From Nonomuraea sp. (GTDB taxonomy: Bacteria > Actinomycetota > Actinomycetes > Streptosporangiales > Streptosporangiaceae), in NCBI GenBank assembly GCA_013362835.1, contig JABFVJ010000023.1, positions 1 through 12,095 of the forward strand: 12,095 nt of DNA, in the 5' to 3' direction. The notes under the pieces were generated by a model that did no database searches, had not been told where the DNA came from, and worked only from the letters and a program-made list of their open reading frames with translations. Every line of letters begins with the position of its first letter. The stretch's first letter is position 1. Below, one piece after another: positions 7,329 to 12,095 of this stretch. The position numbers were made by a program, and so were the translations under genes.

Positions 7329-7351
7329 TCACCAGGCAGCATGCCTGGTGC
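7329..7351 (+). terminator. Perfect 9-bp stem hairpin after the Trp-rich gene
   Basis: CACCAGGCA and TGCCTGGTG (7330-7338 and 7342-7350) form a perfect stem with a 3-base loop, six bases after the stop at 7323. No T-run follows, as is common for actinobacterial terminators. It separates the Trp-rich gene from the lipoprotein gene. As a 21-bp palindrome 22 bases before that gene's ATG, it could instead be an operator or a leader hairpin. Confidence 0.5.
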
Positions 7352-7372
7352 TCCTGTGGGTAGCAGAGGCCC

Positions 7373-7753
7373 ATGAGAATCCCGTACGTCGTGCTGGCGC
7401 TCGCCCTCGTGGCGACCGGTTGCGCCGCCGACACGACGTCCCCCGCGCGGGCGGCCGAACGGTTCCACGCGGCCGTGGCCGCCCATCAGGACGAGGCGGC
7501 CTGCGGGCTGCTGGCGCGCAAGACCGCCGACAAGCTCCCCGACCCCGGACAGACCTGCGGGCAGGCGCTCGCCGACCTCAAGCTGGGCCAGGGCGGCGCG
7601 GTCACCGAGGTGAACGTGTGGGGCGACGAGGCCCAGGTGCGGCTGGCCGGCGACACGTTGTTCCTGCACCGGTTCGACGACGGCTGGCGGGTGAAGGCCG
7701 CGGGCTGTCAGCCCGTGCACGACCAGCCGTACGAGTGCGAGGTGGAGGACTGA
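7373..7753 (+). CDS. Small lipoprotein with four further cysteines
   Basis: A 126-residue exported lipoprotein. A short signal (2-16) ends in ATGC with Cys17 as the lipidation site; Ala at the -3 position is tolerated but not ideal. The mature domain has Cys44, Cys62, Cys112 and Cys122, which could form two disulfides. The pattern of an Ala-rich helix with an AACGLL motif followed by strands (VTEVNVWGDEAQVRLAGDTLFLHRF, DGWRV) resembles NTF2-like lipoproteins found widely in actinobacteria. Function unknown. It is first in a tight set: its TGA stop overlaps the ATG of a 27-residue membrane peptide, which overlaps a DUF6766-type membrane protein. The Shine-Dalgarno is weak (GCAGAGG, five bases before the ATG). 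Confidence 0.8.
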   Translation: MRIPYVVLALALVATGCAADTTSPARAAERFHAAVAAHQDEAACGLLARKTADKLPDPGQTCGQALADLKLGQGGAVTEVNVWGDEAQVRLAGDTLFLHRFDDGWRVKAAGCQPVHDQPYECEVED

Positions 7754-7836
7754 TGCGGGTGATGTTCACGCTGACCTTGCTCATCATCGTGGTCGGCCTG
7801 GCCTGGTTCTTCGTTGTGGGGTGGGCGCGACTGTGA
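7753..7836 (+). CDS. 27-residue single-helix membrane peptide
   Basis: This very short gene starts at an ATG whose A is the last base of the lipoprotein stop (TGATG) and ends at a TGA that overlaps the GTG of the next gene (GTGA). A strong Shine-Dalgarno, GTGGAGGA (7742-7749), lies five bases upstream. The product is almost entirely a membrane helix (TLTLLIIVVGLAWFFVVGW, residues 6-24) with Arg at residue 2 and near the C-terminus. Coupling on both sides and a good ribosome site argue that it is translated. It may be a helper subunit joining the outer lipoprotein and the DUF6766-type protein, but no function is known. Confidence 0.65.
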   Translation: MRVMFTLTLLIIVVGLAWFFVVGWARL

Positions 7837-8504
7837 AGTGGCTGAAGGAGAACTCGCTGGCGCTGGCGTTCCTGGTGATGTTCCTGCTGGCGCTGGGCGG
7901 TCAGGCGCTCGCGGGCATGTTCGAGTTCAACGACCAGCAGATGTCCCAGGGCGCCGACCCGGTGACGTTCGTCCAGTACGTGACCTCCTCCGACTTCGCC
8001 GTGAACGTCGCCGAGAACTGGCAGTCGGAGTACCTGCAGTTCTTCCTGTTCATCGTGGCCACCGTCTGGCTCGTGCAGAAGGGGTCGCCGGAGTCCAAGA
8101 AGCCGGACGAGGCCGGGGCGGAGTCGGACGAGAAGCAGCAGATCGGCGCGTACGCCACGGACGAGTCGCCGGCCTGGGCCAGGGCGCGCGGGGCGAAGTT
8201 GTGGCTGTTCAGCAACTCGCTCGGGCTGGTGATGGGGGCCGTCTTCCTGCTGTCGTGGCTGGCGCAGTCGGTGGCCGGGCAGGCGGCGTACAACTCCGAG
8301 CGGCTGAGCAACCTGCGCGATCCGGTCTCGTGGGGGCAGTACGTGACCTCGGCCGAGTTCTGGAACCGCAGCCTGCAGAACTGGCAGTCGGAGCTGCTGG
8401 CCGTGCTGTCGATGGTGGTGCTCTCGATCTACCTGCGTCAGCGCGGCTCGCCCGAGTCCAAGCCGGTCGGCGCCGCGCACACGGCGACGGGGGTGGAGGG
8501 CTGA
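7833..8504 (+). CDS. DUF6766-type membrane protein with internal duplication
   Basis: A 223-residue membrane protein of the type I recall as DUF6766, function unknown. It has two repeat units: residues 3-89 and 124-210. Each has one helix ending in Q-x-x-AG, an extracellular segment with DPV-x-x-x-QYVTS-x-x-F and NWQSE, a second helix, and a cytoplasmic RGSPESK/KGSPESK end. The repeats align without a gap at an offset of 121 residues, with about 38 of 87 positions identical by eye. Four membrane helices are predicted, with an acidic linker (about 90-120) between halves. I start at GTG 7833, which overlaps the preceding stop as GTGA; an in-frame GTG at 7821 would add four residues. The last 67 bases overlap a convergent gene. 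Confidence 0.8.
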   Translation: MKWLKENSLALAFLVMFLLALGGQALAGMFEFNDQQMSQGADPVTFVQYVTSSDFAVNVAENWQSEYLQFFLFIVATVWLVQKGSPESKKPDEAGAESDEKQQIGAYATDESPAWARARGAKLWLFSNSLGLVMGAVFLLSWLAQSVAGQAAYNSERLSNLRDPVSWGQYVTSAEFWNRSLQNWQSELLAVLSMVVLSIYLRQRGSPESKPVGAAHTATGVEG

Positions 8505-9274
8505 CCGGTCACGACGGCCACGATGCGGGTGCCGGGGCGGAAGGCGCCCTGGCGGGTGAGGTCGAGGATCCCGTACAGCATCTTCGCCACGTAGATGCCC
8601 TCGACCTGATGTTTCGCGATAAATCGGTCCAAGGTGGGAGTTGAGCGGGCGTAGCCGCCGAAGTGGTAGTCCAGGTTGACGGACCAGTTCGACCAGGTCC
8701 GTCCGTACGCCTCGCGCTGCAGCCGCGCCACCTCACCGGCCAGGAACCCGGCCCCCTTCAGCACCGCGAACCCGAGCGCCCGCTTCCCCTCCGGCAACCC
8801 CGCCGCGATCCCGGCCAGCGTGCCGCCGGTGCCGACCGGGCAGCAGACCACGTCGTAGTCGGCGCCGATCTCCGCGGGCAGCTCCGCGCACCCGCGTACG
8901 GCCGCCGCGTTGCTGCCGCCCTCGGGCAGGATCGTCACCTCGCCCCACCGCTCCCGCAGCCGCGCCCGCACCTCGGGCGTGTGTTTGAGCCGGTAGGAGG
9001 CACGATCGAGGTAGGTGAGCGTCATCCCGCACGCGGCCGCCTCGGCGAGCGCCGGGTTGAGCGGCAGCCGCTCCTCGCCCCTGATCACGCCGATGGTCTC
9101 GATCCCGTGCAGCCGCCCGGCGCGCGCGACCGCCCTGATGTGATTGGAGTACGCCCCGCCGAACGTGAGCAGCCGCCGATGGCCCAGGTTGTACTTGAGC
9201 TTGCGCCGCTTGTTGTCGTCGTGCATCAGGAACACCCGGACCGCACCGAGCACTGGATCCAGGAACGCCTCCAT
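8438..9274 (-). CDS. PLP-dependent D-cysteine desulfhydrase / ACC deaminase family enzyme
   Basis: A 278-residue fold-type II PLP enzyme. Visible motifs: HDDNKRRKLKYNL (18-30) with the probable Schiff-base Lys22, FGGAYSNH (38-45) with the Ser-Asn-His cofactor/substrate site, ILPEGGSNAAAVRGCAE, and the phosphate-binding loop CPVGTGGTLAG. Members deaminate ACC or release H2S, ammonia and pyruvate from D-cysteine; this wording of motifs is nearer the D-cysteine desulfhydrase side. The segment between HDD and NK and the one between KYNL and FGG look about eight and six residues shorter than in relatives I remember, and the N-terminus is short. The C-terminal 22 residues are read antisense to the DUF6766-type gene (67-bp overlap). 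A TAGACT box at 9286-9281 places the transcript start at the ATG, so it is probably leaderless. Confidence 0.85.
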   Translation of the reverse strand: MEAFLDPVLGAVRVFLMHDDNKRRKLKYNLGHRRLLTFGGAYSNHIRAVARAGRLHGIETIGVIRGEERLPLNPALAEAAACGMTLTYLDRASYRLKHTPEVRARLRERWGEVTILPEGGSNAAAVRGCAELPAEIGADYDVVCCPVGTGGTLAGIAAGLPEGKRALGFAVLKGAGFLAGEVARLQREAYGRTWSNWSVNLDYHFGGYARSTPTLDRFIAKHQVEGIYVAKMLYGILDLTRQGAFRPGTRIVAVVTGQPSTPVAVCAAPTGLDSGEPR

Positions 9275-9280
9275 GGCGCT

Positions 9281-9286
9281 AGTCTA
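9281..9286 (-). promoter_or_regulatory. -10 box for leaderless PLP-enzyme transcript
   Basis: On the minus strand TAGACT is followed by six bases and then the ATG at 9274, so transcription should begin at the start codon. No Shine-Dalgarno is present, which agrees. On the plus strand the overlapping TACGGT (9285-9290) could be the -10 for galK. Divergent promoters would then share the same few bases. No -35 hexamer is clear on either strand. Confidence 0.5.
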
Positions 9287-9317
9287 CGGTCGGGCCTTTG
9301 TTGAGGAGTGTTGGATT

Positions 9318-10430
9318 ATGCGCGTTGCTGAAGCTTTTCGTGCCGCCTTCGGTGCCGATCCCCAGACGGTCTGGCGCGCGCCCGGCCGGGTCAACCTGAT
9401 CGGCGAGCACACCGACTACAACGACGGGTTCGTCCTGCCCTTCGCGGTGCCGTGGGGCGTCAGCGCCGCCGTCACCCCGCGTACGGACCAGACGATCCGC
9501 CTGCTGTCCCTCCAGTCCCCCGGCGCGCCGATCGAGCTCTCCACCAGGGAGGAGGCGACCGGCTGGGCCCGCTACGCCGTCGGCGTGCTCGCCATGCTCG
9601 GCGACCGCGTCGCGGGCGCCGACATCGCGGTCGACGGAGACGTGCCCCAGGGCGCGGGCCTCAGCTCCAGCGCCGCGCTGGAGGTGGCCGTCGCCTCCGC
9701 GCTCGACGACGTCCACGGGCTCGGGCTCAACCCGATGGAGATCGCCCTGCTCAGCCAGAAGGCCGAGAACGACTTCGTCGGCATGCCGTGCGGCATCATG
9801 GACCAGGCCGCCTCGGCGCTGTGCGAGGAGGGCCACGCGCTGTTCCTCGACTGCCGCTCGCTGGCCTCCAGGAACATCCCGCTCGACCTCGCCGCCGAGG
9901 GCCTGAGCATGCTCATCATCGACACGCAGGTGCACCACGAGCACGCGGGCGGCGAGTACGCCAAGCGCCGCGCCGAGTGCGAGTCCGCCGCCCGCAAGCT
10001 GGGCGTCGAGGCCCTGCGCGACGTCACCGACCTGGCCGCCGCCCTCGACCGGCTCCAGGGCGACGAGCGCAAGCGCGTCATGCACGTCGTCACCGAGAAC
10101 CACCGCGTCGAGGCCCTGATCGGGCTGCTGCGCGCGGGCAAGGTCAGCGAGATCGGCGCCCTGCTCAACGCCTCCCACCTGTCACTCCGCGACCAGTACG
10201 AGGTCTCCTCACCCGAGCTGGACGTGGCCGTCGAGGCCGCCTTCCGCGGCGGGGCGCGCGGCGCCAGGATGACCGGCGGCGGCTTCGGCGGCTCGGCCAT
10301 CGCCCTGGTCCCGGTGGACCGCCTCGACGGCGTCCAGGAGTCGGTCTCGGCCGCCTACGCCGAGCGCGGCTTCCAGGCCCCGCGCTTCCTCCCGGCCGTC
10401 CCGGCGAAGGGCGCGCACAAGATCGTCTAG
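9318..10430 (+). CDS. galK: Galactokinase
   Basis: This 370-residue GHMP-family kinase phosphorylates galactose at C1 with ATP, the first step of the Leloir pathway, in the cytoplasm. The galactokinase signature GRVNLIGEHTDYNDG (23-37) with Arg24 is intact, as are the ATP loop PQGAGLSSSAAL (110-121), the catalytic base Asp162 in GIMDQAAS, and the C-terminal TGGGFGGSAIALV. Length is slightly below the usual 380-390. I chose ATG 9318, preceded by GAGGAG (9303-9308) nine bases upstream; the open frame further upstream is antisense to the PLP gene. No galT or galE is next to it, so galK is an orphan here. It converges on the crotonase gene, and both stop codons lie in one CTAG. Confidence 0.95.
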   Translation: MRVAEAFRAAFGADPQTVWRAPGRVNLIGEHTDYNDGFVLPFAVPWGVSAAVTPRTDQTIRLLSLQSPGAPIELSTREEATGWARYAVGVLAMLGDRVAGADIAVDGDVPQGAGLSSSAALEVAVASALDDVHGLGLNPMEIALLSQKAENDFVGMPCGIMDQAASALCEEGHALFLDCRSLASRNIPLDLAAEGLSMLIIDTQVHHEHAGGEYAKRRAECESAARKLGVEALRDVTDLAAALDRLQGDERKRVMHVVTENHRVEALIGLLRAGKVSEIGALLNASHLSLRDQYEVSSPELDVAVEAAFRGGARGARMTGGGFGGSAIALVPVDRLDGVQESVSAAYAERGFQAPRFLPAVPAKGAHKIV

Positions 10431-11200
10431 AGGGCGGGGAAGTCCGGCGGGCGTCGTTCCAGGAAGCTGGCGACGCCCTCGGTGAAGTCGGGCCGGCCGA
10501 AGGAGGCCGCCATCTCGTGGGTGGCCTTCCGCGCCGCCTCCTCCAGGGTGGCGTCCCAGTCGTTCCACACCTGCCGCTTGATCACCGCCATCGACGCCGG
10601 CGAGCTGTGCACGGCGAGCTCCCTGGCGTACTCCTGGACGTGCGCGAGCAGCGCGTCGCCCGGCACCGCCCGGTTGACCAGCCCCAGCTCGTACGCCTCC
10701 CGCCCGCTGAACACCCGGCCCGACAGCAGGACGTCCATGGCCCGCTGCTGGCCCATGACGCGCGGGAGCACCCACGACAGGCCGTACTCGGCGATCAGGC
10801 CGCGACGCGGGAACGCCGTGGTCCACTTGGCCTCGTCGGCGGTGAAGACCAGGTCGCAGACGAGCGCGTGCACCATGCCGAGCCCGGCGCAGGCGCCGTT
10901 GACGGCGGCGATGATCGGCTTGCCGATGGTCGTGGGGAAGGTGTTGGGGCGGGGGTCGGGGGTCTCGTGGTACGAGCCGGTCTGGATGGCGGTCAGCGTC
11001 TTGAAGTCCGCCCCGGCGCAGAAGCCCTTGCCCGCGCCGGTCACCACGACGACCCTGACGTCGGGGTCCTTCTCGGCCTCGGCCAGCAGGTCGAAGTAGC
11101 GCCGGCCCATGGCGTCCGTCCAGGCGTTGAGCGTGTCGGGACGGTTGAAGGTCAGCGTGAGCACGCCCTGGTCGGCCGATGAGAGCACAAGTTCCGCCAT
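10427..11200 (-). CDS. Crotonase-superfamily protein (enoyl-CoA hydratase/isomerase)
   Basis: The 257-residue protein has the crotonase fold: NRPDTLNAW (19-27), the CoA oxyanion-hole segments FCAGADFK (60-67) and VNGACAGLGM (100-109), and CDLVFTADEAKW. Against classical enoyl-CoA hydratase, the two catalytic glutamates align with Val110 and Phe130 and so are missing. A glutamate is instead at 138 in RRGLIAEYGLSW, the region where Delta3,Delta2-enoyl-CoA isomerases carry their single catalytic Glu. Isomerase or another crotonase chemistry is therefore more likely than hydration. It lies 19 bp downstream of the NOS gene on the same strand, so co-transcription is likely. There is no good Shine-Dalgarno before ATG 11200. 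The gene's annotation as hydratase in databases would be by family only. Confidence 0.88.
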   Translation of the reverse strand: MAELVLSSADQGVLTLTFNRPDTLNAWTDAMGRRYFDLLAEAEKDPDVRVVVVTGAGKGFCAGADFKTLTAIQTGSYHETPDPRPNTFPTTIGKPIIAAVNGACAGLGMVHALVCDLVFTADEAKWTTAFPRRGLIAEYGLSWVLPRVMGQQRAMDVLLSGRVFSGREAYELGLVNRAVPGDALLAHVQEYARELAVHSSPASMAVIKRQVWNDWDATLEEAARKATHEMAASFGRPDFTEGVASFLERRPPDFPAL

Positions 11201-11219
11201 GCCCTAACCGAACCATGTT

Positions 11220-12095
11220 CTAGCCCGGACTGGCAAGCCGGTGGTGCACGTACGCGGGGGTGAGTTGCCGCGTGTCGTAGTACCGGTGGAAGACCGGGGT
11301 GGCGCTGCCCGACAGGGGCGGGACGATCCACGACCAGTCGGCGGGGCACGTACGGCCGGCCTTCTCCTCGCGTTCGAGATGGGTGAGGAAGCGCCGGGAC
11401 TCGGTGTGGTGGTCGGTGATCGTCACCCCGGCCCGTTCGAACGAGTGCAGCACCGCCACGTTGAGCTCCACCAGCGCGTGGTCCCGCCACAGCGAGCGCT
11501 CGGTGGAGGTGTCCAGGCCGAGGTGCTCGGCCACCTCGGGGAGCAGGTCGTACCGGTCGTGGTCGGCCAGGTTGCGGGCCCCGATCTCGGTGCCCATGTA
11601 CCAGCCGTTGAAGGGCGCGCACGGGTAGCAGATGCCGCCGATCTCCAGACACATATCCGAAATGGCCGGTACGGCATGCCAGCGCAGCCCCAACCCCGCG
11701 AACCACGCGTACTCGGGATGCACCAGCGGCACCTCCAGCACGGCGTCCCCCGGAAGATGGCACAGCAGCGGGTCACCCAGCCCCGCCTGGACGATCAGCG
11801 GCAGCACGTCGAACCTCCCCGGCCCGCCACGCCACCCGAGCTCCTTGGCCGCGTCCGTGAGCGCCACGTTACGCGGGTCGCCGAGGACGCCGCCGCCGTC
11901 GAGGCGGTGCCCGGCGTACCGGATGAGCTGGTCGTTGAGCACCCGAGGCCCCGGCATGGCCGGGGCGTCCTGGGCGAAGACGGTGATGGTCGGCCTGACC
12001 TTCCCCTCCCCCGACGCCTCGCGCAGGTGGCCCACGCACTCCACGGCCACCCCCTCGGCCGTCGCCACGTCCCGCCGGTCCCGCACCTTCAGCGA
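11220..12095 (-). CDS. nos: Bacterial nitric oxide synthase, oxygenase domain (5' end outside window)
   Basis: The visible 291 residues are the C-terminal four-fifths of a bacterial NOS. This haem-thiolate enzyme oxidises L-arginine to citrulline and NO with tetrahydrobiopterin/folate and borrowed reductase electrons. Counting from the first visible residue: LKVRDRRDV at the edge, the PFNGWYMGTEIGARNLAD segment with arginine-binding Glu170, DHHTES (228-233), and PADWSWIVPPLSGS with the pterin-stacking Trp254/Trp256 region. The reading frame is open to base 12095, and the haem-ligand Cys (in an R-C-I-G-R type motif, roughly ten residues upstream of the edge) is outside the window; an internal GTG at 12086 is not the start. 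The protein ends right after the oxygenase core, so no reductase domain is attached. The crotonase gene follows after 19 bp. Confidence 0.95.
   Translation of the reverse strand, partial: SLKVRDRRDVATAEGVAVECVGHLREASGEGKVRPTITVFAQDAPAMPGPRVLNDQLIRYAGHRLDGGGVLGDPRNVALTDAAKELGWRGGPGRFDVLPLIVQAGLGDPLLCHLPGDAVLEVPLVHPEYAWFAGLGLRWHAVPAISDMCLEIGGICYPCAPFNGWYMGTEIGARNLADHDRYDLLPEVAEHLGLDTSTERSLWRDHALVELNVAVLHSFERAGVTITDHHTESRRFLTHLEREEKAGRTCPADWSWIVPPLSGSATPVFHRYYDTRQLTPAYVHHRLASPG

Noticed and set aside
9144..9317. Longer N-terminus for galactokinase
   Set aside because: The extra 58 residues are antisense to the PLP enzyme, and GAGGAG plus ATG at 9318 matches the normal galactokinase start.
1..12095. 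CRISPR array, tRNA or rRNA gene, insertion sequence or attachment site
   Set aside because: No regularly spaced repeats, tRNA-like arms, transposase motifs or long terminal inverted repeats were seen on either strand.

Overview
The window is high-GC, gene-dense actinobacterial chromosome. The evidence is strong GC bias at third codon positions, many GTG starts, 4-base GTGA gene overlaps, TAnnnT -10 boxes placed for leaderless transcripts, and a Tat lipoprotein. Protein styles fit a filamentous actinomycete of the Streptosporangiales/Nonomuraea type, but the exact lineage is inference. There are no rRNA or tRNA genes, CRISPR arrays, transposases or phage genes. It reads as an ordinary chromosomal stretch carrying several small independent transcription units.

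Layout. Bases 1-228 are non-coding and hold a good leftward promoter followed by a perfect 14-bp LacI-type operator; both probably serve a sugar-use gene lying left of the window. Rightward from 229 is a Tat-exported lipoprotein intradiol ring-cleavage dioxygenase with all four iron ligands and a Gly/Pro-rich insertion, then a 660-residue APC-superfamily permease. Facing them on the minus strand is a tightly coupled unit: a TetR repressor (start 6658), an 823-residue PEP-synthase/rifampin-phosphotransferase-like enzyme (5933 to 3462), and a possible 67-residue peptide. The TetR gene has a clear promoter whose -10 box lies inside a TGACTG-N12-CAGTCA inverted repeat, a likely autoregulatory operator.

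From 6778 rightward there is an unrecognised Trp-rich 181-residue protein on a probably leaderless message, a 9-bp-stem hairpin, and a second coupled unit: a Cys-containing lipoprotein, a 27-residue single-helix membrane peptide, and a DUF6766-type membrane protein built from two gapless repeats 121 residues apart. This unit's 3' end overlaps by 67 bp a convergent PLP enzyme of the D-cysteine desulfhydrase/ACC deaminase family.

That PLP gene is divergent from an orphan galactokinase gene (galK), with 43 bp between them. galK ends on a CTAG shared with the stop codon of a convergent crotonase-family gene. The crotonase lies 19 bp downstream of a bacterial nitric oxide synthase (oxygenase domain only), whose 5' end runs off the right edge, so NOS and crotonase are probably co-transcribed.

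The most interesting items are the lipoprotein/micro-peptide/duplicated DUF6766 unit, the TetR-controlled phosphotransferase of unknown substrate, and the NOS-crotonase pair in which the crotonase lacks both classical hydratase glutamates. No clearly new multi-gene defence or mobile system is visible.
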